A stretch of DNA of 64,000 nucleotides from an uncultured Acidimicrobiaceae bacterium (GCA_903873395.1 CAIQOJ010000109.1:1-64000); one strand, 5' to 3'; counted from the stretch's first letter, positions 9,115 through 18,133 are shown. Translations and numbers: made by a program. Notes: a model not told the origin generated them from the sequence alone.

Positions 9115-9153
9115 GTCCAGACGCCCTGTCCAGACACCCTGTCCAGACACCCC
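9115..9153. repeat. 13-bp tandem repeat, three copies
   Basis: Three adjacent copies of GTCCAGACACCCT (9115-9127, 9128-9140, 9141-9153) with one or two substitutions, between the aldo/keto reductase stop and the amidase promoter. Confidence 0.9.
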
Positions 9154-9203
9154 ATAAGGGCGGTCGAGGGCACAGATGCCCCAGGCTCGCTACCGTGTGC
9201 GCC

Positions 9204-10613
9204 ATGAGCGAACCGTGGACCGATGATGCTTGCGCCCTGGTCGATGCCTTCCGGGCCAAGACCCTGAGCCCCACCGAGGCCCTCGAGGCCTCGCTGGCGG
9301 CCATCGAAGCCTCTGATCTGAACGCCGTATGCCACCTCGATGTCGAGGCCGCCCGAGCCCAAGCATCCTCTGCTGACGTCTCCCTTCCCTTCGGAGGGGT
9401 GCCCATGGGCATCAAGGAGCTCGAATCGGTAGCTGGCTGGCCCTACACCGAGGCCTCGCTGGTGTTCGCCGACCGCCAAGCCGACCACGACTCGACCCAG
9501 GTCTCGCGCCTTCGGACCGCCGGAGCCGTCATAGCCGCCCAGACCACGGCGTCGGAGTTCGGTGGCACCAACTGCACGAGCACCAAGCTCCACGGAGCTA
9601 CCCAAAATCCATGGAACCCCGAACGGACACCTGGTGGTTCATCGGGTGGGTCGGCAGCTGCAGTGGCCGGTGGTCTCCTGCCCATCGCCAGCGGTGGCGA
9701 TGGTGGTGGTTCCATCCGCATCCCCACCGGCTTCACCGGCCTCTTCGGCCTGAAGGCGACCTATGGCCGCATCCCTCGTGGTCCCTCCACCCTGCAGCCT
9801 CCGCTGACCGTCACTCTCGGCTGCACGGCCCGATCCGTGCGAGACACCGCTCGGTGGTTCGACGTCTGCAACGGCTTCGACCGGCGCGACACGCTCAGTC
9901 TGCCCCGCGTCGACGGATGGGAGATCGGTCTCGACTCCCACGAGCTGGCTGGCAAGCGAGCCGTCATCTCGGTCGATCTCGGGGCAGCCGTGGTCGAACC
10001 ACGGGTGGCCGCCATGGTGACCGAGGCTGCGGAAGCACTGATCCGTGATGCCGGACTCTCCCGTGTAGACGTTGTTGTTGCCCTTCCCCAGGGAGGCTTC
10101 GAGTGGGCCCTGTCGAACCTGGTCGGCCTGGTGGGCGAGCTCGACGACCGCTATCCGGCGTGTTCTGACGACCTCACCCCCGAGATCCAAATCGGTATGA
10201 ACCTGGCCGAGCACCACTACTCCATCAAGACCGCTGCCCAGGCTGATCTGTTCCGCATCGCTCTCAACGAGCAGATGGCTGACGTGTTCGACCAAGCCGA
10301 TTTCGTCTTCTGTGCCACCAATCCCGATGTGGCCTTCGGGGCAGCGGGACCGATGCCCACCACGGTCGGCGATATCGACCTGATCGCCACCTACGGGTTC
10401 GACAAGGCCATCGGTAACAACGGGGCCCTGACCATTCCCGCCAATCTCACCGGCCAGCCCGCCATCTCCATCCCGGCCGGCACCATCGATGGTCTCCCCG
10501 TGGGACTCCAAGTGATCGGACGACACCACGAGGAGCAACTCCTTCTCGATCTTGCCCGCATCGCCGAACGCGAGCGCCCGTGGCCCCTGGTGGCCCCATC
10601 AGCTCGCACCTGA
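9204..10613 (+). CDS. Amidase (amidase signature family)
   Basis: A 469-residue amidase signature enzyme. The Lys-cisSer-Ser triad is visible: Lys71 in MGIKE, the GGSSGGS loop at 144-150, and nucleophile Ser170 in GDGGGSIRIP. These enzymes hydrolyse amides or act as amidotransferase subunits; there is no gatB or gatC here and the C-terminus is that of a general amidase, so I do not call it GatA. The open frame runs upstream into the previous gene, but the start is fixed at the ATG 9204, seven bases after the -10-like TACCGT (9191-9196), a leaderless arrangement. Confidence 0.9.
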   Translation: MSEPWTDDACALVDAFRAKTLSPTEALEASLAAIEASDLNAVCHLDVEAARAQASSADVSLPFGGVPMGIKELESVAGWPYTEASLVFADRQADHDSTQVSRLRTAGAVIAAQTTASEFGGTNCTSTKLHGATQNPWNPERTPGGSSGGSAAAVAGGLLPIASGGDGGGSIRIPTGFTGLFGLKATYGRIPRGPSTLQPPLTVTLGCTARSVRDTARWFDVCNGFDRRDTLSLPRVDGWEIGLDSHELAGKRAVISVDLGAAVVEPRVAAMVTEAAEALIRDAGLSRVDVVVALPQGGFEWALSNLVGLVGELDDRYPACSDDLTPEIQIGMNLAEHHYSIKTAAQADLFRIALNEQMADVFDQADFVFCATNPDVAFGAAGPMPTTVGDIDLIATYGFDKAIGNNGALTIPANLTGQPAISIPAGTIDGLPVGLQVIGRHHEEQLLLDLARIAERERPWPLVAPSART

Positions 10614-10677
10614 CCAACGATGACCCCGTCCGACCAGTTGCACCCCATCACGTCGCCCACGCCGAACGGAGTTCGTC

Positions 10678-11550
10678 ATGCCTGATGCCGTCCCATCTGA
10701 TTCCGCCGCATCTGCACGCGTCGTCCTGATCACCGGCTGCTCGTCTGGCATCGGCCTGTCCACTGCCGTGGCCGCGGCCAGCGCAGGCTTCATCACCGTC
10801 GCCACCATGCGCGACCTGGCCAAGGACACCGCCTTGCGGTCTGCCGCTGAGGCCGCAGGAGTGACTCTCGACATCCGGGCCTTGGATGTGACCGACGTCC
10901 AATCACTTGGCACCGCCATCGATGCGGTGGTCGCCGATCACGGCGCCCTTGACATCTTGATCAACAACGCCGGTCGGGGTTACGTCGGCACCGCTGAGCA
11001 GATCCCCATCGATGACCTCCGAGAGATCATGGAAGTGAACTTCTTTGGAGTGGCCGCTGCCACCCAGGCTGCTCTCCCTCATCTACGCGTTTCTCAGGGC
11101 CGGATCATCACCGTGACCAGCGTCGGGGGCATTGTCGGCCAGCCGTTCAACGAGGCCTACTGCGCGGCAAAGTTCGCCGTCGAGGGCTACATGGAGTCCC
11201 TGGCCCCAGTGGCGGCCACTGTCGGCGTGGACGTCTGCGTCGTCGAACCCGGCCCCGTGGCCACCGAGTTCGTCAACAATGTCGGAGTCGACATCGAGGC
11301 CATGTTTGCCAACGCCGGCGACTACCTCAGTGCCATGCAGAGTTATCTGACCTATGTCATGTCCCACTTCATCGACGGCAGCGCCCAGACCGGTGACGAC
11401 GTGGCCGCGGTGATCCTCGAAGCGATGACGGCAGACCAGCCGGCCTTTCGTTATCTGACCTCGGCATGGGCTGAGGAGTTCACTGCGCCGAAACTGGTCG
11501 ATGGCGATGGCCACGCCATCCAGGCCATCACCCGCTCCTGGGTCGGCTAG
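10678..11550 (+). CDS. Short-chain dehydrogenase/reductase
   Basis: A 290-residue classical SDR. The cofactor motif TGCSSGIG is at 19-26, NNAG at 96-99, and the catalytic Ser148, Tyr161 and Lys165 (YCAAK) are in place. Together with the KR-like C-terminal segment following FAVEG, it resembles NADP-dependent oxidoreductases of the retinol/steroid dehydrogenase-like group. It lies 64 bases after the amidase on the same strand and may be co-transcribed with it. The start follows CGGAG. Substrate not predictable. Confidence 0.9.
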   Translation: MPDAVPSDSAASARVVLITGCSSGIGLSTAVAAASAGFITVATMRDLAKDTALRSAAEAAGVTLDIRALDVTDVQSLGTAIDAVVADHGALDILINNAGRGYVGTAEQIPIDDLREIMEVNFFGVAAATQAALPHLRVSQGRIITVTSVGGIVGQPFNEAYCAAKFAVEGYMESLAPVAATVGVDVCVVEPGPVATEFVNNVGVDIEAMFANAGDYLSAMQSYLTYVMSHFIDGSAQTGDDVAAVILEAMTADQPAFRYLTSAWAEEFTAPKLVDGDGHAIQAITRSWVG

Positions 11551-11576
11551 ACCTCCACCGAACGCCGAACCTCGAC

Positions 11577-12089
11577 TCAGCCTGGAGCGACGACGCTGAC
11601 CGCCGGGGTGGCCTTGCTGTGGCGGCCCTTGGCGTTCCACACCTTGACCTTGACGTTGTAGGTCTTGCCCGGCTTGAGACCAACGACGGTGCAGGTGAAG
11701 CTCATGTCGTTGCATGCCGACCAGGACTTGGCTGGCACACCCATGAGGTCGTAGTCGGTGATCACGTAGGGAAGCGTGACACCGAAGCGATTCACCCAGT
11801 TGCCGTTGTAGGCAGGCGGTGCCCAGGTGACAACGACCGTGCCTGCCGCCTGCCCGGGCACGGCTTGGACGAACTGCACGGGGCTGGGCTGCTTGCTCGG
11901 CGCCTTCCCCTTGGCCGGAGCCGGTGGGGCCGGAGCCGGTCCTGAGTTATGAACGACCGGAGCCAGCGCCACGTCGGTGGCTGCGGTGGCCGTGGTCGAT
12001 GCGGAGAGAGCGAGGATGCCCGCTCCGCCAAGGATGACTCCGGCGTGCACTGCTCCCCATGTCAACCGCCGGATCCGATGCCCACTCAT
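11577..12089 (-). CDS. Small secreted protein with a fibronectin type III domain
   Basis: A 170-residue exported protein. Residues 1-37 form a Sec signal peptide: RIRR, a hydrophobic stretch GVILGGAGILALSAS, then TATA-A. A Pro/Ala/Lys-rich linker (about 50-70) follows, then one Fn3-like domain with VTWAPP and the C-terminal KPGKTYNVKVKVWNAKG. Two cysteines (ACND and FTCTVV) could form a disulfide. Its role is unknown; isolated Fn3 domains are often found in surface or polysaccharide-binding proteins. The ATG at 12089 follows AAAGGGGCAG; an in-frame ATG at 12122 would add 11 residues. Confidence 0.75.
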   Translation of the reverse strand: MSGHRIRRLTWGAVHAGVILGGAGILALSASTTATAATDVALAPVVHNSGPAPAPPAPAKGKAPSKQPSPVQFVQAVPGQAAGTVVVTWAPPAYNGNWVNRFGVTLPYVITDYDLMGVPAKSWSACNDMSFTCTVVGLKPGKTYNVKVKVWNAKGRHSKATPAVSVVAPG

Positions 12090-12452
12090 TGCCCCTGCTG
12101 CCCCTTTCGATCGCCCGCTCATTACTGCGCATGGCGTTCGCTCATCAACCACCTTGTGCACCGTTGTGCAGTGGTCGGCTCGTGAGCCGACCCAAACAGC
12201 GTTCCGCGTGCAGCCCTGCCTGTCAAGCCGTCTGGCACCCACGATCCAACCACTCTGCTCCCGGGACGACACCGTCCCCGACCGCCAGGCATGTCACACC
12301 CGGTGCCTAGCCTGGGAACCTTGTCCGATGCCCGACCGCAGCCCCGGTCGGTCCTACGTCGTGGTGCTGGCGGCATCAGATGTCATCGGACGGCGCACGC
12401 ATCGGGTCCTGGTGGCGGGCAGCCGACCGGACCCCTGAAGGAAGGCGGATCG
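12090..12452. other. Divergent intergenic region with spaced direct repeat
   Basis: No gene is recognised in these 363 bases between the secreted Fn3 protein and the clamp-like gene. TTGTGCA occurs twice (12154-12160 and 12164-12170), one helical turn apart, which could be a regulator half-site pair. Nothing else stands out. Confidence 0.4.
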
Positions 12453-13622
12453 ATGGAGAACACCAGAATCAGCATCACCCAAGGCGAGTGGCAGCGGGTC
12501 TACCAGGACATCGCCCCATTCACCCAGGACGACGAACAGCGGGCCTCGGGCCATGTCCTCTTCACTGCCAAGGGCGGCGCCCGATCCTGGGTCGCCACCG
12601 ACGGGAAGTGTCTGGCCGTCCTCGAATGCGACGGTGCTGCCGGCCCGGACGTCGAACTCCTCATCAGCCCCCGCCTGGTCAGTGCGGCGTGCGCCCTGAG
12701 CCAGGCGGCCGACGAGTCGGTCGATCTCGTGGTCGATGCCGACCGTCCCGGGGTGGTGTCGGCCAGTGCGGGTTGTGGCTCGGTCACCCTGCCGGTCTTC
12801 GACGGCGACGTGCCCGCCTGGCACGACGGCCTGGCCATCGCCCGAGCCCGGGCTTCCAGCACTGCGGTGGTCGCCCGAGACGCCATCTGGAGCGTGATGG
12901 CCGAAGCTCGACGGGCCCCTCAAGGGATCGATCTCGAGGCCGTCAACCCACCGTTCTGGCTGGCCAGCGAGCCCGGTGTGGTGACGGCCACCGTGGAGTG
13001 GCCCCGGATTGGGCCGTCGCTTTTCGTGGTTCCCGTGGCTGGCGGCTCATCGGCCAGGGTATGCGTCAACCCACGACGCCTGGTCAATCTGGTCTCTTCA
13101 GCCGCTCCAGGTGACATCACTCTGGCCCTGCCTGATGCCCCAGACGGTCCGGTCCTGGTATCCGACGACACCGGCTGGAGTGGGTTCTTGATGGCGGTCG
13201 ACCGGGTCGAAGAAGAGCTGCGGCCCGCCCTCGAAGCCACCTTGACCGATGCCTTTGGCGATATCCCCTTGGTCCGTGACGAAGACGGCGACTACGTCCT
13301 TCCTTTCGGCACCGTGCCTGTCTACGCACGTCTGGTGGGTGGTGACTCACACCGCGTGCAGGTGTTCAGCGTGGCCGTCACCGACATCCGCACCTCCCGC
13401 AAGCTCCTGGGCGAACTCAATGATCAGAACTGCCGGATCCCGTTCGCCAAGGCCCTGTGGTTCGCCAGCCAGGTCCTCTTCGAGACCGAGCATGAGATCG
13501 ACCAACTTGATCCCGAATCTCTGATTGAGTCCTGCAGTCGTGTGGCCGAGTTGGCCTCACGTCTTGGTCCGCTCCTGGCCATGGCCTTTGGTGGCCAGGC
13601 CACCGCTGGCGATACGCCCTGA
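12453..13622 (+). CDS. Sliding-clamp-like protein fused to a TY-Chap (YbjN-like) domain
   Basis: A 389-residue protein in three parts. Residues 33-125 resemble the middle domain of the DNA polymerase III beta clamp, including ATDGKCLAV at 48-56 (compare ATDGHRLA in DnaN) and the strand pattern ending TLPVFDGDVPAW. Residues 135-250 resemble the third clamp domain, with CVNPRRLVNLV and a final GFLMAVD in place of the YLVMPVR end. Residues 252-381 match the T3SS/YbjN chaperone-like (TY-Chap) fold seen in many actinobacterial proteins. The first clamp domain is missing, so it cannot be the replicative clamp. The start at 12453 follows GAAGGAAGGCG. Function unknown; the domain calls are from pattern recognition. 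Confidence 0.6.
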   Translation: MENTRISITQGEWQRVYQDIAPFTQDDEQRASGHVLFTAKGGARSWVATDGKCLAVLECDGAAGPDVELLISPRLVSAACALSQAADESVDLVVDADRPGVVSASAGCGSVTLPVFDGDVPAWHDGLAIARARASSTAVVARDAIWSVMAEARRAPQGIDLEAVNPPFWLASEPGVVTATVEWPRIGPSLFVVPVAGGSSARVCVNPRRLVNLVSSAAPGDITLALPDAPDGPVLVSDDTGWSGFLMAVDRVEEELRPALEATLTDAFGDIPLVRDEDGDYVLPFGTVPVYARLVGGDSHRVQVFSVAVTDIRTSRKLLGELNDQNCRIPFAKALWFASQVLFETEHEIDQLDPESLIESCSRVAELASRLGPLLAMAFGGQATAGDTP

Positions 13623-13713
13623 CTGCGTCAGGCCTTGTTGCGGCACGGCCTGTGCGGCACGGCCTGTACGGCATGGCGACCGCCAAGACACCGTCTCGAG
13701 GAACGATCCTCGG

Positions 13714-13719
13714 TACGAT
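13714..13719 (+). promoter_or_regulatory. Candidate -10 element for the sugar-modification operon
   Basis: TACGAT fits the actinobacterial TANNNT -10 pattern and would give a 5' leader of about 150 bases before the ATG at 13876, containing the 15-bp tandem repeats. No -35 sequence is clear. Confidence 0.3.
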
Positions 13720-13801
13720 TGGCACTTGATCCGCGGCGCACGTCCTCGGGTGAGGGCAGCCGACGGGCAGGCCAGGGAGGCAGCAGACCCACATGGACAG
13801 G

Positions 13802-13855
13802 CCCACCGTGCACCAGCCCACCGTGCACCAGCCCACCGTGCACCAGCCCACCGCC
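13802..13855. repeat. 15-bp tandem repeat, about 3.6 copies
   Basis: CCCACCGTGCACCAG is repeated perfectly at 13802, 13817 and 13832 and then partially. It ends about 20 bases before the NeuD-like start codon. In the frame of that gene it would encode repeated HRAPA, so it is either in the leader or in an unrecognised N-terminal extension. Confidence 0.92.
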
Positions 13856-13875
13856 ATCTCACGACACCCGTCGCC

Positions 13876-14529
13876 ATGAGCGCCTTGGAAGCCAGCACCG
13901 CTACACCCCACGGCACGGTCGTCATCCTCGGAGCAGGCCGCCAGGCCCTCGAGACCTGTGGCTACCTGCAGAGCCAAGGCATAACAGTCGCCGCTCTGAT
14001 CGAAGAGCACGCGCCGGACTATCCCCGAGACCCCGATCTGTTTGCCGCACCGATCTTCACCATGGCCACCCTGCCTGACGTCATGGGATCCCTGCCTGTG
14101 GTCACCGCCGTCGGTGACTCCGACCTCAGGCGAGCCCTGGTGGACCGGTTCCCTGGGGTCGCCTTCACCAGCGTGGTGGCTCCTGGGGCATGGATCTCTC
14201 CGACAGCCACACTGGGCGCCGACGTGACCGTGGGACCCCTGGCCATCGTGAACGCCCGAGCCCTGATCGGCGATCACGTCCTCGTGAACTCCGGGGCCAT
14301 CGTCAGCCACAACGTCCGACTCGATGACTACGCAACCGTCGGGCCGGGAGTCCGCATCGGTGGCGACACTGGCATCGGGGCGTCGACCACCATCGGTATC
14401 GGGGCCACGATCATCGACCACTTGCGCATCGGATCGCACGTCGTCGTGGCCGCCGGAGCGGTCGTCGTCAGCGACGTGGCTGACGGCACCACGGTGATGG
14501 GCGTGCCAGCCCGACCGGTCGACCGATGA
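13876..14529 (+). CDS. NeuD/PglD-like sugar O/N-acyltransferase
   Basis: A 217-residue left-handed beta-helix acyltransferase. The N-terminal half is the Rossmann-like PglD_N domain (VVILGAGRQALETCGY at 14-29) that binds the UDP-sugar, and residues about 110-212 are hexapeptide repeats (ATLGADVTVGPLA, GVRIGGDTGIGAS) that bind acetyl-CoA, ending in VMGVPARPV. It acylates an amino sugar or sialic-acid-like sugar. The stop overlaps the next start as ATGA (14526-14529), so it is coupled to the DegT aminotransferase that would make its amino-sugar substrate. The frame is open upstream, but conservation starts here. Confidence 0.85.
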   Translation: MSALEASTATPHGTVVILGAGRQALETCGYLQSQGITVAALIEEHAPDYPRDPDLFAAPIFTMATLPDVMGSLPVVTAVGDSDLRRALVDRFPGVAFTSVVAPGAWISPTATLGADVTVGPLAIVNARALIGDHVLVNSGAIVSHNVRLDDYATVGPGVRIGGDTGIGASTTIGIGATIIDHLRIGSHVVVAAGAVVVSDVADGTTVMGVPARPVDR

Positions 14530-15659
14530 GCCCCGTGACGAAAGCGACTCCGTTCCTCGTCCCGACCTTTCCGTCCCCCGAAGCGTTGGCCGCTTCGTTC
14601 GTGGAAATCACGGCCTCGGGGATCTTCTCCAACAACGGACCCGCCTCTCGGGAGTTCCGAGCTGGATTAGCTGAGTGGTTGGACTGCCCGGCTGACCAGA
14701 TCGCCCTGGTCTCGAGCGGAACCACCGGTCTCCATCTGGCCATCCAAGCCCTCGTCGATCCAGCCCGCACCGATGTTCTGGTGGCCTCGTTCACCTTCGC
14801 TGCCGGTCCCCTGGTCATCACGGCCGCCGGCCTGCGGCCGATCTTCCTAGACATCGAACCATCCACGTGGCAGCCCAACTTCGACCAAGCCGAGGCCTGG
14901 TGTTCCTCGCATGGGTCGTCGCTGGCCGGCATCCTCTTGACCAGCACCTTCGGTGTCGCCGTTCCTGACATCGCTCGATGGGAAGCACTGGCCGCCGAGC
15001 ACGGTGTTCCCCTGGTTGTGGATTCGGCCGCCGGCTTCGGCTCGACCCACGAGGACGGCGAACCGGTCGGACTCCGAGGCGATGCCGAGGTGTTCTCGTT
15101 CCACGCCACCAAGACGTTGGCCATCGGCGAAGGCGGAGCGGTCCGTTGCAGGAATGCCTCGGTGGCGGCGACCATCGAACGGCTGGCCAACTTCGGGTTC
15201 GACGACCAGCGGCGCAGCATCGCCTTAGGCACCAACGGCAAGCTCGACGAACTGTCGTCGAAGATCGGGTCGCTTCAGCTGGCCAATCTTGAGGCACGCT
15301 TGGCGGCACGCCAAGAAATCTTGGCTCACTACCGGGAAGGCTTGTCCAGCCTGGGCGTCACGTTCCAGCCCGGGGCCGAGCGCTCGGCGCTCCCATTCGT
15401 CTCCGCCGCCCTTCCCGACCCTGACCAGCGAGATGCGGTCATGGTCGCCCTCGCCGCCGGAGCCATCGAGTCACGCAGCTATTACAACCCTCCCGTCCAC
15501 CTCCACCCGGTCTTCTCCGAAGCCACCTCGCTTCCCATGGCCAGCACGGAGGATCTGTCGTCCCGGATCATCTCCTTGCCCATGAACGACGCGTTGGCCC
15601 CATGCGAGATCGCCCGGATCTGTGCCATCGTCGGCGACGTGATCGGACCATGCACATGA
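14526..15659 (+). CDS. DegT/DnrJ/EryC1/StrS family sugar aminotransferase
   Basis: A 377-residue PLP-dependent aminotransferase that converts a nucleotide-linked keto sugar to the amino sugar. Asp166 (VVDSAAG) and the PLP Lys196 (FSFHATKTLAIGEGG) are in the expected places, as is the SSGTTGLH phosphate-binding segment at 63-70. Length is standard. It is the middle gene of a three-gene set with ATGA overlaps on both sides, between a NeuD-like acyltransferase and a glycosyltransferase, as in surface-glycan amino-sugar pathways. No dehydratase or sugar-nucleotide transferase is in the window, so the sugar cannot be named. Confidence 0.9.
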   Translation: MSPVTKATPFLVPTFPSPEALAASFVEITASGIFSNNGPASREFRAGLAEWLDCPADQIALVSSGTTGLHLAIQALVDPARTDVLVASFTFAAGPLVITAAGLRPIFLDIEPSTWQPNFDQAEAWCSSHGSSLAGILLTSTFGVAVPDIARWEALAAEHGVPLVVDSAAGFGSTHEDGEPVGLRGDAEVFSFHATKTLAIGEGGAVRCRNASVAATIERLANFGFDDQRRSIALGTNGKLDELSSKIGSLQLANLEARLAARQEILAHYREGLSSLGVTFQPGAERSALPFVSAALPDPDQRDAVMVALAAGAIESRSYYNPPVHLHPVFSEATSLPMASTEDLSSRIISLPMNDALAPCEIARICAIVGDVIGPCT

Positions 15660-16510
15660 CCGACCCGGACGGCCCCTTCGTCTTCATCCTCAGCTGGGAA
15701 CGGCCTGTCTATCTGTGGGCCAGCCTCGACTCGATCTTCCGTCGGACCCAGACGCCCTGCCGGTTCGTCCTGGTCGACAACGGCTCGCTCGACCCACTGG
15801 TCCGGGAGGTGATCGCCGGTTTCCAGCGCCGAGGCATGTTCCATGCCGTCCACCTCATGGAGACCAACGAGCCCGGGAATCTCGCTGCCGTGCTCGACGA
15901 CTATCTCCCGCAGGTCGGTTCCCACTTCGTCTACATGGAGTCGGACATCACCATCGAAACTCCGGTCGAGGGCTGCTGGCTCGCCACATTGCTCGAGTTG
16001 GCCGAGGTCGACCCGCTGCGAGCGATGATCGGCTCCTATTGCGATCCCCGGGACTTCCCCGACATCGAAGGGACACGCCATCTCTTCCCCGACATGGATG
16101 ACGAGGCCTACCTCCGGCTCGTCAAGGCCTCGAGTCCCGAGCGGACACTGTCCGTGGTTCCGCCCGCGGAACCCCTGATCTCACCGTTCAACCCACCGGG
16201 CCGCCTGCTGCTCTTACGTACCGAGGCCATCGCCCCCATCGGCATGCGTGCCGATGCCGAGCTCCACCAGACACTCGTGGCGCAAGGCTGGACCACCGGA
16301 ATCGCCACCGCCGTCCGACATCGCCACCTCTCCCTGCTGCATGTCTTCGACGAGCCCGCCTATGACACGGCCGGCCGGGCGGTCTTCTTCGAGCAGTTCA
16401 GCACCGCCGGTGCCGAACGAGCAGCACCATCCACGACGCCCACCGCCCCCGAGGAGGGCGCTGCGCATCCCTCACCAACTCGTCGCTCACTCTTCCGACG
16501 TGGCTCGTGA
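15656..16510 (+). CDS. Glycosyltransferase family 2-like protein
   Basis: A 284-residue GT-A fold glycosyltransferase candidate. It has the nucleotide-sugar entry FILSWERPVYLWASLDS at 10-26, VLVDNGSLDP, and YMESDI at 93-98 in the place of the DxD metal motif (as ESD). Downstream segments vary from typical GT2 members, so the assignment is by fold. The ATG at 15656 forms an ATGA overlap with the aminotransferase stop; the ATG at 15650 is an alternative. It probably transfers the sugar made by its two upstream partners. Its 3' end overlaps the convergent TraG-like gene by 24 bases. Confidence 0.7.
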   Translation: MTDPDGPFVFILSWERPVYLWASLDSIFRRTQTPCRFVLVDNGSLDPLVREVIAGFQRRGMFHAVHLMETNEPGNLAAVLDDYLPQVGSHFVYMESDITIETPVEGCWLATLLELAEVDPLRAMIGSYCDPRDFPDIEGTRHLFPDMDDEAYLRLVKASSPERTLSVVPPAEPLISPFNPPGRLLLLRTEAIAPIGMRADAELHQTLVAQGWTTGIATAVRHRHLSLLHVFDEPAYDTAGRAVFFEQFSTAGAERAAPSTTPTAPEEGAAHPSPTRRSLFRRGS

Positions 16511-18133
16511 ACGGAGCCAGGGCTCGTCGAACCACGTCCGCAGCCTGATCCGGGCCGGAGCCAGGTCGCGGTAGACGAGGACTCCTGTGCCCGACGGCAG
16601 TCGTCGCAAGGCATCTGGGGGAGCAAGTCGTCTCACCGAGGGAGAGCGGGTTGTGCTCGAGCCATGGGGACCGCCGGCGGTCACCGCGGACTGGTGGCGC
16701 TCCTCGTCTCCGATGAGATGACTGGCGTAGTCCAACGTGCCCGGGTCAGAGATACCGGACAAGAACAGTTTGGCTCGGTGATTGTTGACCACCGTCGTCG
16801 CTCGAGGACCGAAGCGGGCGGTCATCTGAGCCAGATCGTGCCAGATGGTCACCAGCTGGATGCCATGGCCCGCCGCCGTCGAGGCCAGGGCGTCGAGATC
16901 AGGCACCGGGGCGATATTGGCGGCCTCGTCCAAAACGACCAGCAGCGGTGGATCGAGTGGCCTGCCGGTGCGGGCCACCTGGTCATAGGCGTGATCGAGC
17001 ACGCTGCGCAGCACCCCAACGAAGAGCGGCGTGAGGCGACGCTGGTCGTGGGCAGGTGCCGTGAGAAAGAGGGTGCCGGATCCGTCGAGCAGAGCGGCCG
17101 GATCGACCACCGGGAGCGGCACGGCGTGCGGCGCCGCCGCACCGAACGGCTCCAGGAGTGTCTCCAAGGTGGTCACGATCGAACTCCGTTGTCGCTCCTC
17201 TTTGGCAAAAGCGGAGCGAGCAGCATCCACAGCTGGGGCGACCCCGGCCCACGTCAGCAGATCGAGCACCTCGTTCTCCTCCCCGGTCTCCACCCAGCGG
17301 ACGACGTCGGTCATGTCACGTCGGCCCAAAGCCGCAGCAAAGAGCAGCGGGGCAAGCAGTCGCGAGGCGGTGGCGAACCAGAAGTCTCCGTCGGCCATGC
17401 CGCCCACCGATCCCCGCCCGACCTCAGTCAGGGTGGCGGCAGAGCGTTTGGCTCCGGGCCAGGTGGTGCTGGCGGGAAGTGGTGACCACGTCACATCACC
17501 GCGGCCGGTGATGCCCGATGGATCGAAGCAGGACACCAGGCCCCCCTGTGAGCGGTGATGGATGGTGTGGTCGAGCAGGTCGGTCTTGATGCTGGCCGCC
17601 AGAACCGGTCCCTCCCATCCCAAGATGGCCGGCACCGCCAGCCCGGTGGTCTTGCCCGACTGTGTGGGCCCGAACACGATCAGCGAACTGGCCTCCTCGC
17701 CGGCCAGCACGTGGCCGCCGCCCCAGAACGGAAGCCGGCCGATGCCACCACGGTGGCTCGTTTCGGGATGCCCGAGCACCAAGCGACCCGGTGGTGGCGG
17801 CCGGTGACCCGGCACCACGAGGGCAGCCACGTCCGCCCGACGGGCCCAGCGAGCGGTCTCGCCCGCCCGGCCCGACCCGCGACCCATCCACCGGGGGTGG
17901 GCAGAAGCACCGATGGCTCCAACAGTGGCCCGGGGCCCTCGCCATCCCCGCTCACGCACAGGGGACTGGCGCATTCGGGTCTGGCGCATTCGGGTCTGGC
18001 GCATGGACAACGGACGCGACGACGGTTTCGCCTCGGGACCTGGCCCTCGTTCTCCCGTTCCTTCGTTTCGGCCCCCGGCTAACGCCGCCACGACTGCAGC
18101 CGCAGCGACCAACTCGAAGACGACGGCGTTCAC
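16487..18133 (-). CDS. VirD4/TraG-like coupling ATPase
   Basis: A 548-residue T4SS coupling-protein-like ATPase. Walker A is GPTQSGKTTG (155-164), Walker B is LLVVLDEAANI (397-407), and the family segment WHDLAQMTARFG follows. Only one N-terminal hydrophobic segment (about 4-19) is present, less than in classical VirD4. A stretch with MRQTR repeats precedes the ATPase domain. The GTG start at 18133 overlaps the VirB4-like stop as GTGA. It would recruit substrate (DNA or protein) to the secretion channel. It is the last gene of a five-gene operon lacking a relaxase, so the substrate is not known. Confidence 0.85.
   Translation of the reverse strand: MNAVVFELVAAAAVVAALAGGRNEGTGERGPGPEAKPSSRPLSMRQTRMRQTRMRQSPVRERGWRGPRATVGAIGASAHPRWMGRGSGRAGETARWARRADVAALVVPGHRPPPPGRLVLGHPETSHRGGIGRLPFWGGGHVLAGEEASSLIVFGPTQSGKTTGLAVPAILGWEGPVLAASIKTDLLDHTIHHRSQGGLVSCFDPSGITGRGDVTWSPLPASTTWPGAKRSAATLTEVGRGSVGGMADGDFWFATASRLLAPLLFAAALGRRDMTDVVRWVETGEENEVLDLLTWAGVAPAVDAARSAFAKEERQRSSIVTTLETLLEPFGAAAPHAVPLPVVDPAALLDGSGTLFLTAPAHDQRRLTPLFVGVLRSVLDHAYDQVARTGRPLDPPLLVVLDEAANIAPVPDLDALASTAAGHGIQLVTIWHDLAQMTARFGPRATTVVNNHRAKLFLSGISDPGTLDYASHLIGDEERHQSAVTAGGPHGSSTTRSPSVRRLAPPDALRRLPSGTGVLVYRDLAPARIRLRTWFDEPWLRSRATSEE
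17966..18004. repeat. 15-bp tandem repeat inside the TraG-like gene
   Basis: CTGGCGCATTCGGGT occurs at 17966 and 17981, then a partial third copy. It encodes MRQTR-type repeats in the linker between the membrane segment and the ATPase domain. Confidence 0.9.

Noticed and set aside
8658-10613. A 651-codon amidase with a long N-terminal extension
   Set aside because: The extension is an out-of-frame reading of the aldo/keto reductase; the leaderless ATG at 9204 gives the family N-terminus.
12354-12923. Minus-strand 189-codon gene opposite the clamp-like gene
   Set aside because: The plus-strand product has recognisable domains and a ribosome-binding site; the antisense frame has neither.
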